Of a stretch of 64,000 nt of DNA, positions 1-9,053 are shown piece after piece. Position numbers and translations under genes: made by a program. Location: assembly GCA_045656705.1 (NCBI GenBank), contig JAZORR010000026.1, forward strand, positions 1 through 64,000, read 5' to 3'. Source of the stretch: RGIG4576 sp045656705 (GTDB lineage Bacteria; Bacteroidota; Bacteroidia; Bacteroidales; Muribaculaceae). The notes under the pieces were generated by a model. That model was not told where the DNA came from. It worked only from the letters and a program-made list of their open reading frames with translations, and ran no database searches. Position 1 is the stretch's first letter. Each line of letters opens with the position of its first letter.

Positions 1-174
1 GAACCGATAGAAGACCGCTCCGCTACTCGTAAAAATGACGACCACAGACATATGAATCGTTCTAACAGTTCTATTGATGGTGCAAAGTTACTTGATGGAG
101 TTGAAAAATCCTACGATAAAGGCAAATATTTGCTTGATGAGGATGTGTTTGATATGTCAAAGATACAAATTTAA
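1..174 (+). CDS. possible 3' end of an unidentified gene (partial)
   Basis: A reading frame is open from the first base of the window to a TAA at 172-174, giving 57 residues of a highly charged, hydrophilic C-terminus (many Asp, Lys, Ser, Arg) ending in DMSKIQI. I do not recognise it, and it does not resemble the Cas2 or Cas1 tails I know. The last 11 codons lie inside the first CRISPR repeat (142-188), which is unusual for a real gene, and 57 open codons can occur by chance. On the other strand a short frame also opens at 51 and runs off the edge. Treat as doubtful. Confidence 0.3.
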   Translation, partial: EPIEDRSATRKNDDHRHMNRSNSSIDGAKLLDGVEKSYDKGKYLLDEDVFDMSKIQI

Positions 175-340
175 AAGCAAATCACAACAAAGTTATGTTT
201 TTACCCGTTAGGTTAGGGATGTGTTTGATATGTCAAAGATACAAATTTAAAAGCAAATCACAACAAAACAACATTAATAACTAAATACTTTATGATGTGT
301 TTAATATGTCAAAGATACGAATTTAAAAGCAAATCTCGAT
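142..340 (-). CRISPR. short type II-C-like CRISPR array, 3 repeats and 2 spacers
   Basis: Three 47-bp repeats lie at 142-188, 218-264 and 294-340, with a strict 76-bp period and two unrelated 29-bp spacers at 189-217 and 265-293. Repeats 1 and 2 are identical; repeat 3 differs at five positions, three of them within the first five bases of the minus-strand repeat. Read on the minus strand the repeat begins GTTGTGATTTGC and contains GTATCTTTG, closely matching from memory the 47-bp repeats of type II-C systems in Bacteroides and Prevotella, where 47+29/30 is the usual spacing. Each intact repeat also holds TTG-N19-TATCTTTG, a full Bacteroidetes promoter on the minus strand. No cas9, cas1, cas2 or tracrRNA is visible in the window; they could lie beyond the left edge, or the array is an orphan. 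Confidence 0.85.
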
Positions 341-383
341 GGAATTTAGGAATTGTTTTGTGGGGGATGGTAGGGATACAAAA

Positions 384-423
384 AAATCACGGAGGATGCA
401 GATGGGCATCTTCCGTGATTTTT
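384..423 (-). terminator. intrinsic terminator of the rpoBC operon
   Basis: An almost perfect 15-bp inverted repeat (AATCACGGAGGATGC / GCATCTTCCGTGATT) with a short loop lies about 25 bp past the rpoC stop and is followed on the minus strand by a run of T. A T-run on the plus side means it could act in both directions and insulate the CRISPR array from rpoC. Confidence 0.85.
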
Positions 424-445
424 AGTAATATATAGTATTATAAGA

Positions 446-3400
446 TTAGCCGATTAACTCTTCGTCGTATACGCTATCTTTCTTTGCAAGTGCGCGTTCT
501 ACTTCTTCGAGGTTAGCTACTTGAAGTTGGTTGTATTCGCGAAGACCTGTACCAGCAGGAATCAAGTGACCGCAGATTACATTTTCCTTCATACCTTCCA
601 AGTAGTCGACCTTACCATTGATAGCAGCTTCGTTGAGAACCTTAGTAGTTTCTTGGAACGATGCAGCCGACATGAAGCTTGTAGTTTGAAGTGCAGCACG
701 AGTGATACCTTGTAGCACTTGTTCTGAAGTAGCTGTGACAGCGTCACGCACTACCACGAGCTTCATATCACGACGCTTCAATGCTGAGTTTTCGTCGCGA
801 AGTTTGCGAGCTGTGATAATCTGACCTGGCTTCACATTTTGTGAGTCACCAGCATCCACAACTACCTTCTTGCCCCAAATGCGGTCGTTTTCGTCCATGA
901 ATTCGCGCTTGTCTACGACTTGTTGTTCGAGGAAGCGAGTATCACCTGGATCGAGCACGTTCACCTTACGCATCATTTGACGCACGATTACTTCGAAGTG
1001 CTTATCGTTGATCTTCACACCTTGCAAGCGGTAAACGTCTTGTACTTCGTTTACGATGTAGTCTTGTACTGCAGTAGGACCCTTGATGTTCAAGATGTCG
1101 CTTGGAGTGATAGCACCATCGGATAGAGGTGTACCAGCACGCACGAAGTCGTTTTCTTGAACAAGGATTTGCTTACTCATAGGCACAAGATACTTCTTCA
1201 CTTCGCCAAGCTTAGAAGTAACGGAGATTTCGCGGTTACCACGCTTAATCTTACCGAATGCTACTTCACCGTCGATTTCGCTCACGATAGCAGGGTTAGA
1301 TGGGTTACGAGCCTCAAACAATTCTGTCACACGAGGCAAACCACCGGTGATGTCACCTGCGCCACCTACCGAACGAGGAATCTTAACGAATGCTTCACCT
1401 GGCTTCAATTCTGCACCATCGTCTACCATCAAGTGTGCACCCACTGGAAGTGAGTAAGTCTTGATAAGTTGTCCGTTGGCATCGAGCAATTGAGCTTCTG
1501 GCACGCGAGTTCTATCCTTAGATTCGATGATGATCTTATCGCTTACGCGTGAAGTTTCATCGGTTTCGGTGCGGAATGTAACACCTTCTACAAGGTTGTT
1601 GAATTGAATGCGACCAGCTACTTCCGATACGATAACGGCGTTGAATGGGTCCCATTCGCAAATCAAATCGCCCTTAGCCACTTCGTCGCCACTCTTCTTG
1701 TAGAGCTTAGAACCATAAGAGATGTTGGCTGTAGTAAGCACCATACCTGTCTTAGGCTCTACGATGCGCATTTCGGCCATACGTCCCACTACTACGCTGC
1801 AACCTTCGGCTTCTACGCTACGCAATTCGTCGATTTCGAGGATACCATCGTAGCGAGATGTGATGTTTGATACGGCTGCAATATTTGAAGCCACACCACC
1901 GACGTGGAAAGTACGAAGTGTCAACTGTGTACCTGGTTCACCGATAGATTGAGCGGCAATGACACCCACAGATTCACCCTTTTGTACCATGCGGTTAGTA
2001 GCAAGGTTGCGACCATAACACTTAGCACATACCCCCTTCTTAGACTCACAAGTGAGTACCGAACGGATTTCAACGCTTTCGATAGGAGAAGCCTCGATGC
2101 GCTTAGCAGCAGCATCGGTGATTTCTTCGCCACTCTTCACGATAAGTTCGCCCGATAGAGGATCGATGATGTCGTGAACAGAGATGCGACCTTCGATGCG
2201 TTCGCTCAAGCTTGCCACAACGTCTTCGTTGCGTTTCACTTCGCTACAAACAAGACCACGCAATGTGCCACAGTCTTCTTCGGTGATAATCACGTCGTGA
2301 GCCACGTCGACAAGACGACGAGTCAAATAACCCGCGTCGGCAGTCTTCAACGCAGTATCGGCAAGACCCTTACGAGCACCGTGAGTAGAGATAAAGTACT
2401 CAAGCACGCTCAAACCTTCCTTAAAGTTAGCCAAGATAGGGTTTTCGATGATTTGACCACCTTCGGCACCTGCCTTTTGTGGCTTCGCCATCAAACCACG
2501 CATACCTGAAAGCTGACGGATCTGGTCTTTAGAACCACGGGCACCCGAGTCGAGCATCATATATACAGAGTTGAAACCTTGGTTGTCGCTTGACAACTGT
2601 TTCATCAAAATATCGGTCAAGTTTGAGTTAACATGCGTCCAGATATCGATAATTTGGTTGTAACGGTCGTTGTTGGTGATGAAACCCATACTATAGTTGG
2701 CCATCACTTCTTCAACTTGAGCGTAACCTTCGTTAACGAGCGCTTCTTTTTCGGCAGGGATAAGCACGTCACCAAGATTGAATGACAAACCACCCTTGAA
2801 TGCCATTTGATAACCCAAGTTCTTAATATCATCCAAGAATTTAGCCGAGCGAGGCACACCACAGCTCTTGATTACCTTACCGATGATGGTACGCAACGAC
2901 TTCTTAGAGATAATTTCGTTTACATAACCTACTTCCTTAGGCACGTATTGGTTGAATAGGATACGACCTACTGAAGTTTCGTTCTTTAGCATCTTTACAA
3001 GATTGCCGTTTTCGTCGAAATCGTCCACGATCACACTAATCTTAGCGTGAAGTGATACCTTACCTTCGTTGTAAGCGATTTCGGCTTCTTCTGGTCCGTA
3101 GAACTTCAAACCTTGTCCCTTATCGTTGTCGCGAAGCTTAGTGATGTAGTACAAACCAAGCACCATGTCTTGAGAAGGCACGGTAATAGGCGCACCGTTA
3201 GCAGGGTTCAAGATGTTGTGTGAACCAAGCATCAACAATTGAGCTTCGGCAATAGCTTCGTTGCCAAGAGGCAAGTGAACCGCCATTTGGTCACCGTCGA
3301 AGTCGGCGTTGAACGCAGTACATGCAAGAGGGTGAAGTTGGATAGCCTTACCTTCGATCATGCGAGGTTGGAACGCTTGAATACCAAGACGGTGTAGAGT

Positions 3401-4711
3401 AGGAGCACGGTTGAGTAGCACTGGGTGTCCCTTCATTACGTGTTCGAGGATATCCCAAACTACAGGTTCCTTACGGTCAACAATCTTTTTAGCACTCTTT
3501 ACAGTCTTCACAATGCCACGTTCGATCAACTTACGGATAACGAATGGCTTGTAAAGTTCTGCTGCCATATATTTAGGAAGACCACACTCGTGCATGTTCA
3601 ATTCAGGACCTACGACGATAACCGAACGAGCAGAATAGTCGACACGCTTACCGAGCAAGTTTTGACGGAAACGACCTTGCTTACCCTTCAAGCTATCGCT
3701 CAAAGACTTAAGAGGACGGTTTGCGTCGGTCTTCACTGCACTCGACTTACGAGAGTTGTCGAGCAAAGAGTCTACAGCTTCTTGAAGCATACGCTTTTCG
3801 TTGCGTAGGATCACTTCAGGAGCCTTGATTTCGATCAAACGCTTCAAACGATTGTTGCGGATAATCACGCGACGATACAAATCGTTCAAGTCGCTTGTAG
3901 CGAAACGTCCACCATCAAGTGGAACCAATGGACGCAATTCTGGTGGGATCACCGGAATTGCATTAAGAATCATCCATTCTGGTTTATTGCGATGCTTAGA
4001 TGCACGGAAGCTTTCTACTACTTGCAAACGCTTCAACGCTTCGGTCTTGCGTTGTTGAGAACCTTCACGACCAGCCTTATCACGCAATTCGTAAGAAAGT
4101 TCGTCAAGGTTAAGCTTCTTAAGCAATTCGTAGATTGCTTCAGCACCCATCTTAGCTACGAACTTATCTGGGTCGCTGTCATCAAGCAATTGATTTTCCT
4201 TTGGCAAAGTGTCCAAAATGTCGAGGTATTCATCTTCAGACAAAAGGTCGAGAGCTTGTACACCTTCAACAGGACCTGGATTGATAACGATGTAGCGTTC
4301 GTAGTAGATCACTGCATCAAGCTTCTTAGAAGCCACACCAAGAAGATAACCAATCTTATTTGGCAACGAGCGGAAATACCAAATGTGTGCCACAGGCACT
4401 ACCAATTGGATGTGTCCCATACGCTCACGACGCACCTTCTTTTCGGTTACTTCCACCCCACAACGGTCGCAAGTGATACCCTTATAACGGATTCTCTTGT
4501 ACTTACCGCAATGGCATTCATAATCCTTTACAGGACCGAAAATGCGTTCGCAGAACAAACCGTCACGTTCAGGCTTGTAGGTACGGTAGTTGATGGTTTC
4601 TGGTTTCAAAACCTCACCGCTCGATTGATCCAAAATCTCGTCGGGCGAAGCCAAACCGATTGAGATCTTCGAGAAGCTGCTTTTTACTTTGTTATCTTTT
4701 CTGAAAGCCAT
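446..4711 (-). CDS. rpoC: DNA-directed RNA polymerase subunit beta'
   Basis: A 1421-residue protein forming, with RpoB, the catalytic cleft of RNA polymerase. The N-terminal zinc site is present (Cys66, Cys68, Cys81, Cys84). The catalytic Mg-binding NADFDGD motif is near residue 467, and the second zinc-binding cluster (CESKKGVCAKC) and the GEPGTQLTLRTFH bridge-helix/trigger-loop region are intact. The ATG at 4711 lies 24 bp after the rpoB stop, so the two are one transcript. Length is normal for Bacteroidetes. The long plus-strand open frames opposite it are shadows of its codon usage. Confidence 0.99.
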   Translation of the reverse strand: MAFRKDNKVKSSFSKISIGLASPDEILDQSSGEVLKPETINYRTYKPERDGLFCERIFGPVKDYECHCGKYKRIRYKGITCDRCGVEVTEKKVRRERMGHIQLVVPVAHIWYFRSLPNKIGYLLGVASKKLDAVIYYERYIVINPGPVEGVQALDLLSEDEYLDILDTLPKENQLLDDSDPDKFVAKMGAEAIYELLKKLNLDELSYELRDKAGREGSQQRKTEALKRLQVVESFRASKHRNKPEWMILNAIPVIPPELRPLVPLDGGRFATSDLNDLYRRVIIRNNRLKRLIEIKAPEVILRNEKRMLQEAVDSLLDNSRKSSAVKTDANRPLKSLSDSLKGKQGRFRQNLLGKRVDYSARSVIVVGPELNMHECGLPKYMAAELYKPFVIRKLIERGIVKTVKSAKKIVDRKEPVVWDILEHVMKGHPVLLNRAPTLHRLGIQAFQPRMIEGKAIQLHPLACTAFNADFDGDQMAVHLPLGNEAIAEAQLLMLGSHNILNPANGAPITVPSQDMVLGLYYITKLRDNDKGQGLKFYGPEEAEIAYNEGKVSLHAKISVIVDDFDENGNLVKMLKNETSVGRILFNQYVPKEVGYVNEIISKKSLRTIIGKVIKSCGVPRSAKFLDDIKNLGYQMAFKGGLSFNLGDVLIPAEKEALVNEGYAQVEEVMANYSMGFITNNDRYNQIIDIWTHVNSNLTDILMKQLSSDNQGFNSVYMMLDSGARGSKDQIRQLSGMRGLMAKPQKAGAEGGQIIENPILANFKEGLSVLEYFISTHGARKGLADTALKTADAGYLTRRLVDVAHDVIITEEDCGTLRGLVCSEVKRNEDVVASLSERIEGRISVHDIIDPLSGELIVKSGEEITDAAAKRIEASPIESVEIRSVLTCESKKGVCAKCYGRNLATNRMVQKGESVGVIAAQSIGEPGTQLTLRTFHVGGVASNIAAVSNITSRYDGILEIDELRSVEAEGCSVVVGRMAEMRIVEPKTGMVLTTANISYGSKLYKKSGDEVAKGDLICEWDPFNAVIVSEVAGRIQFNNLVEGVTFRTETDETSRVSDKIIIESKDRTRVPEAQLLDANGQLIKTYSLPVGAHLMVDDGAELKPGEAFVKIPRSVGGAGDITGGLPRVTELFEARNPSNPAIVSEIDGEVAFGKIKRGNREISVTSKLGEVKKYLVPMSKQILVQENDFVRAGTPLSDGAITPSDILNIKGPTAVQDYIVNEVQDVYRLQGVKINDKHFEVIVRQMMRKVNVLDPGDTRFLEQQVVDKREFMDENDRIWGKKVVVDAGDSQNVKPGQIITARKLRDENSALKRRDMKLVVVRDAVTATSEQVLQGITRAALQTTSFMSAASFQETTKVLNEAAINGKVDYLEGMKENVICGHLIPAGTGLREYNQLQVANLEEVERALAKKDSVYDEELIG

Positions 4712-4735
4712 ATTTAATCTTCTTCTTTTACTTTA

Positions 4736-7700
4736 TTATTCTAACTTGATGCTTAGTCCCAAACCACGAAGTTCGTGCAAAAGCACGTTCAATGATTCTG
4801 GGATACCTGGAGTTGGCATTGGATCACCCTTAACAATAGCTTCGTAAGCCTTGCTACGTCCCACTACATCGTCACTCTTAACAGTAAGGATTTCTTGAAG
4901 GATATGAGATGCGCCGAAAGCTTCGAGCGCCCACACTTCCATTTCCCCGAAGCGTTGACCACCAAATTGAGCCTTACCACCAAGAGGTTGTTGAGTAATC
5001 AATGAGTAAGGACCGATACTACGCGCGTGCATCTTGTCTTCTACCATGTGACCAAGCTTCAAGAAGTAAGTCACACCCACAGTAGCAGGTTGGTGGAAGC
5101 GTTCGCCAGTACCACCATCGTAAAGGTAAGTCTTACCGTAGCGTGGAAGACCAGCCTTGTCGGTCCATTCGTTCAAGTCGTCGAGAGTACAGCCGTCGAA
5201 GATAGGAGTAGCAAACTTCACATTAAGTTCGCGACCAGCCCAACCAAGAACAGCTTCGAAAATCTGACCCAAGTTCATACGAGAAGGCACACCAAGAGGG
5301 TTCAAAACCAAGTCGACAGGAGTACCATCTTCCAAGAATGGCATATCTTCTTGACGAACAACTCGCGAAACGATACCCTTGTTACCGTGGCGACCTGCCA
5401 TCTTATCACCTACACCAATCTTACGCTTCTTAGCCACATACACCTTAGCCATTTGCATGATACCCGATGGAAGTTCGTCACCAATAGAGATGTCGAATTT
5501 CTTACGGCGCAATTCAGCATCAAGTTCTTTATATTTACGCAAGTAATTACTGATAGTAGCAGCAATCATTTCGTTTGCGTGCTCGTCGGCAGTCCACTTG
5601 CTCAAGTTTACGATTTCGTAACTCATGCTTTCAAGCATAGAAGCTGCGAAAGGAAGTCCCTTAGCCACTACTTCAGTGTCCATGAAGTCCTTCACACCTT
5701 CAGATACAAGATCCTTAGTGATAACAAGAAGCTTCTTCACCAATTCTTGCTTCAAAGCCGACTTCTTAGCATCGTATTCTTCGTCGAGAAGAGGAAGTTG
5801 AGCATTAGCCTTACCCTTCTTGCCTGGCTTCTTAATAGCACGAGCAAACAAGTGAGTGCCAATGATTACACCCTTCAAAGATGGAGATGCCTTCAAAGAA
5901 GCATCCTTCACATCACCGGCCTTATCGCCGAAGATAGCACGAAGAAGTTTTTCTTCTGGAGTTGGATCGCTTTCGCCCTTAGGAGTGATTTTACCGATAA
6001 GGATATCACCAGGTACTACATGCGCACCTACGCGGATGATACCACGTTCGTCAAGGTCCTTAGTAGCTTCTTCGCTCACGTTAGGGATATCAGAAGTTAA
6101 TTCTTCCATACCACGCTTAGTTTCGCGCACTTCAAGAGTGTACTCATCTACGTGAACCGAAGTAAGGATGTCTTCTCGTACTACGCGTTCGTTAAGTACG
6201 ATAGCATCTTCGTAGTTGTAACCCTTCCAAGGAATGTAAGCCACCTTAAGGTTGCGACCGATTGCCAATTCACCGTTTTCAGTAGAATAACCTTCGGTAA
6301 GGATATCACCCTTTTCTACACGTTGTCCCTTGCTACACAATGGACGCAAGTCGATAGTAGTGCTTTGGTTAGTCTTACGGAACTTAGGCAACTTATATTC
6401 TTTCACAGCAGAATCGAAGCTTACAAATTCTTCTTCCTCTGTTCTGTCGTATTTAATACGGATAACATTAGCGTCGACATACTCAATCACACCAGCACCT
6501 TCAGCTTGGATTTGAGTGCGAGAGTCATAAGCAAGTTGAGCTTCGATACCTGTACCCACGATAGGAGCTTCGCTACGAAGCAATGGCACTGCTTGACGCA
6601 TCATGTTAGAACCCATCAGCGCACGGTTGGCGTCGTCATGTTCCAAGAAAGGAATCATAGAAGCTGCGATAGAAGAAATCTGCATTGGCGACACGTCCAT
6701 CAATTGGATTTCAGCAGGTGGCACCACTGGGAAGTCAGCATCGTTACGAGCCTTTACTCTTGTGCGAATGAATGTACCGTCATCATTAAGCGGTGCATTA
6801 CCTTGCGCAATCATTTGACCTTCTTCTTCTTCGGCAGTCAAGTAAACTACTTCATCGTTGTTCAAGTTTACACAACTATCCTTAACCACGCGATAAGGAG
6901 TTTCGATAAATCCAAGTTCATTGATCTTAGCATATACACAAAGTGAAGAGATAAGACCGATGTTTGGACCTTCAGGAGTTTCGATAGGACACAAACGACC
7001 ATAGTGAGTGTAGTGAACGTCGCGCACCTCGAAGCCTGCACGTTCGCGAGACAAACCACCAGGACCAAGAGCCGACATACGACGCTTGTGAGTGATTTCA
7101 GCCAATGGGTTAGTTTGGTCCATGAATTGTGACAATGCGTTGGTACCAAAGAAAGTGTTGATAACCGACGAAATTGTCTTAGCGTTGATCAAGTCGATAG
7201 GTTGGAACACTTCGTTGTCGCGTACATTCATACGTTCACGAATAGTTCTAGCCATACGAGCCAAACCTACGCCAAATTGGTTATATAATTGTTCACCTAC
7301 AGTACGAACGCGACGGTTGCTCAAGTGGTCGATATCATCCACATCAGTCTTAGAATTGATAAGACCGATAAGATATTTCATGATTTCGATAATATCTTCC
7401 TTAGTAAGCACCTTCACATCCATAGATGTGGTGAGTCCTAATTTCTTATTAATGCGGAAACGACCTACTTCACCCAAGTCGTATCTCTTTTCAGAGAAGA
7501 ACAAACCTTGGATTACTTCACGCGCACTTGCTTCATCTGGAGCCTCTGCATTACGCAATTGGCGATAGATGTATTGTACGGCTTCACTTTCAGAGTTAGT
7601 AGGGTCCTTTTGAAGAGTGTTGAAGATGATAGAGTAATCATTTACGTTCACATCTTCCTTGTGCACAAGAATAGTTTGAGCACCAGAGTCAAGAATTTCT

Positions 7701-8548
7701 TGTACGTGATCTTCTTCAATCATAGTCTCACGATCGAGCACAATCTCAGTACGTTCGTTAGAAACGACTTCACCAGTATATTCATCGTGGTAATCTTCGT
7801 ACCAAGTCTTCAACACGCGACCAGCAAGACGACGTCCGACAGCCTTCTTAAGATTAGTTTTATTTACTTTAAGTTCTTCAGCAAGTCCGAAAATTTCGAT
7901 AATATCCTTATCAGTTTCGAGACCGATAGCACGTAACAATGTAGTTACAGGTAATTTTTTCTTTCTATCGATGTAAGCGTACATCACATTGTTGATGTCT
8001 GTAGCAAACTCGATCCAAGAGCCACGGAAAGGAATGATACGAGCAGAATAAAGCTTAGTACCATTAGCGTGAGTGCTTTGACCGAAGAACACACCAGGCG
8101 AACGGTGAAGTTGAGATACAACAACACGTTCAGCACCATTGATGATGAACGTACCTTTATCGGTCATATATGGAATTGGTCCAAGATAAACATCTTGAAC
8201 TACAGTATCAAATTCTTCGTGGTCAGGGTCGGTGCAATACAATTTCAACTTAGCCTTCAAAGGCACACTGTAAGTTAATGCACGTTCCAAACATTCCTCA
8301 ATAGTGTAGCGAGGAGGGTCGATATAATAATCAAGGAATTCTAATACAAAGTTATTGCGAGTATCAGCAATAGGAAAGTTTTCAGCAAATACCTTGTATA
8401 ACCCCTCGTTTTTTCTTTTCTCAGTTGGAGTATCTAATTGCAAGAAGTCTCTAAATGACTTCAATTGCACGTCAAGGAAATCCGGAAATGGAAGAGGATT
8501 CTTGACAGACGCAAAATTAATGCGAGGTTGTTTTATAGTAACTGACAT
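4736..8548 (-). CDS. rpoB: DNA-directed RNA polymerase subunit beta
   Basis: A 1270-residue protein, the second large catalytic subunit of RNA polymerase and the usual rifampicin target. The rifampicin-pocket region (FGTNALSQFMDQTNPL then THKRRMSALGPGGL) and the C-terminal GGKAQFGGQRFGEMEVWALEA region are intact. It is preceded by a 104-bp gap holding an attenuator-like hairpin and followed closely by rpoC. In the rifampicin region the position just after SQFMD is Q and the THKRR motif is wild type in form. Confidence 0.99.
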   Translation of the reverse strand: MSVTIKQPRINFASVKNPLPFPDFLDVQLKSFRDFLQLDTPTEKRKNEGLYKVFAENFPIADTRNNFVLEFLDYYIDPPRYTIEECLERALTYSVPLKAKLKLYCTDPDHEEFDTVVQDVYLGPIPYMTDKGTFIINGAERVVVSQLHRSPGVFFGQSTHANGTKLYSARIIPFRGSWIEFATDINNVMYAYIDRKKKLPVTTLLRAIGLETDKDIIEIFGLAEELKVNKTNLKKAVGRRLAGRVLKTWYEDYHDEYTGEVVSNERTEIVLDRETMIEEDHVQEILDSGAQTILVHKEDVNVNDYSIIFNTLQKDPTNSESEAVQYIYRQLRNAEAPDEASAREVIQGLFFSEKRYDLGEVGRFRINKKLGLTTSMDVKVLTKEDIIEIMKYLIGLINSKTDVDDIDHLSNRRVRTVGEQLYNQFGVGLARMARTIRERMNVRDNEVFQPIDLINAKTISSVINTFFGTNALSQFMDQTNPLAEITHKRRMSALGPGGLSRERAGFEVRDVHYTHYGRLCPIETPEGPNIGLISSLCVYAKINELGFIETPYRVVKDSCVNLNNDEVVYLTAEEEEGQMIAQGNAPLNDDGTFIRTRVKARNDADFPVVPPAEIQLMDVSPMQISSIAASMIPFLEHDDANRALMGSNMMRQAVPLLRSEAPIVGTGIEAQLAYDSRTQIQAEGAGVIEYVDANVIRIKYDRTEEEEFVSFDSAVKEYKLPKFRKTNQSTTIDLRPLCSKGQRVEKGDILTEGYSTENGELAIGRNLKVAYIPWKGYNYEDAIVLNERVVREDILTSVHVDEYTLEVRETKRGMEELTSDIPNVSEEATKDLDERGIIRVGAHVVPGDILIGKITPKGESDPTPEEKLLRAIFGDKAGDVKDASLKASPSLKGVIIGTHLFARAIKKPGKKGKANAQLPLLDEEYDAKKSALKQELVKKLLVITKDLVSEGVKDFMDTEVVAKGLPFAASMLESMSYEIVNLSKWTADEHANEMIAATISNYLRKYKELDAELRRKKFDISIGDELPSGIMQMAKVYVAKKRKIGVGDKMAGRHGNKGIVSRVVRQEDMPFLEDGTPVDLVLNPLGVPSRMNLGQIFEAVLGWAGRELNVKFATPIFDGCTLDDLNEWTDKAGLPRYGKTYLYDGGTGERFHQPATVGVTYFLKLGHMVEDKMHARSIGPYSLITQQPLGGKAQFGGQRFGEMEVWALEAFGASHILQEILTVKSDDVVGRSKAYEAIVKGDPMPTPGIPESLNVLLHELRGLGLSIKLE

Positions 8549-8589
8549 TGAATATTATATTAAGTGAACTCAAAATAAAATAATAACAC

Positions 8590-8629
8590 AAAAAGGTTAA
8601 GAACCGTTTTTATTAAAGGTTCTTAACCT
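8590..8629 (-). terminator. attenuator-like hairpin between rplL and rpoB
   Basis: A perfect 12-bp stem (AGGTTAAGAACC at 8594-8605 with its complement at 8618-8629) is followed on the minus strand by TTTTT, the form of an intrinsic terminator. It stands 24 bp after the rplL stop, inside an operon that must continue into rpoB. In Escherichia coli a partial terminator at the same place reduces rpoBC expression relative to the ribosomal genes; the same role is inferred here. A small palindrome (CCTGAA-A-TTCAGG) is at 8635-8647. Confidence 0.75.
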
Positions 8630-8652
8630 AATTACCTGAAATTCAGGCAATA

Positions 8653-9027
8653 TTATTTAAGTTCAACTTCTGCGCCAGCTTCTTCAAGTTGCTTCTTAAG
8701 ACCTTCAGCATCAGCCTTAGCAAGACCTTCCTTAACAACGCTTGGAGTACCGTCTACAAGTTCCTTAGCTTCCTTCAAGCCAAGACCTGTAAGTTCCTTA
8801 ACCAACTTAACGATAGCCAACTTACCAGCACCTGCATTCTTAAGAATTACATCGAATGATGTCTTTTCTTCTTCAGCTGCAGCAGCAGCGCCAGGAGCAG
8901 CAGCAACAGCAACAGCTGCAGCAGCTGGTTCGATACCATATTCTTCTTTCAAAATTTGTGCAAGTTCGTTAACTTCCTTTACTGTAAGGTTAACAAGTTG
9001 TTCTGCAAAAGATTTCAAATCTGCCAT
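8653..9027 (-). CDS. rplL: 50S ribosomal protein bL12 (L7/L12)
   Basis: A 124-residue stalk protein. It shows an N-terminal dimerisation domain, an Ala-rich flexible hinge at about residues 34-52, and the C-terminal factor-binding domain with KTSFDVILKNAGAGKLAIVK and GLGLKEAKELVDG. It binds the ribosome through L10, encoded just upstream, and recruits translation GTPases. The Ala-rich hinge is coded mainly by GCT/GCA codons, typical of a highly expressed gene. The gap to rpoB holds a terminator-like hairpin. Confidence 0.98.
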   Translation of the reverse strand: MADLKSFAEQLVNLTVKEVNELAQILKEEYGIEPAAAAVAVAAAPGAAAAAEEEKTSFDVILKNAGAGKLAIVKLVKELTGLGLKEAKELVDGTPSVVKEGLAKADAEGLKKQLEEAGAEVELK

Positions 9028-9053
9028 TTTTGTATAATTTTATTAGTTTGTTT

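Noticed and set aside
67..113. A possible fourth, decayed CRISPR repeat, with CAAAGTTA about 75 bp before the same box in repeat 1.
   Set aside because: Only about 20 of 47 positions agree after alignment, little above chance for AT-rich DNA, and the spacing is off by one; the shared box is just a common promoter element.
3992..6100. Long open frames on the plus strand opposite rpoC and rpoB (up to 357 codons).
   Set aside because: They lie entirely antisense to two certain essential genes, have odd Cys/His/Phe-rich composition and no recognisable domain: shadows of biased codon use.
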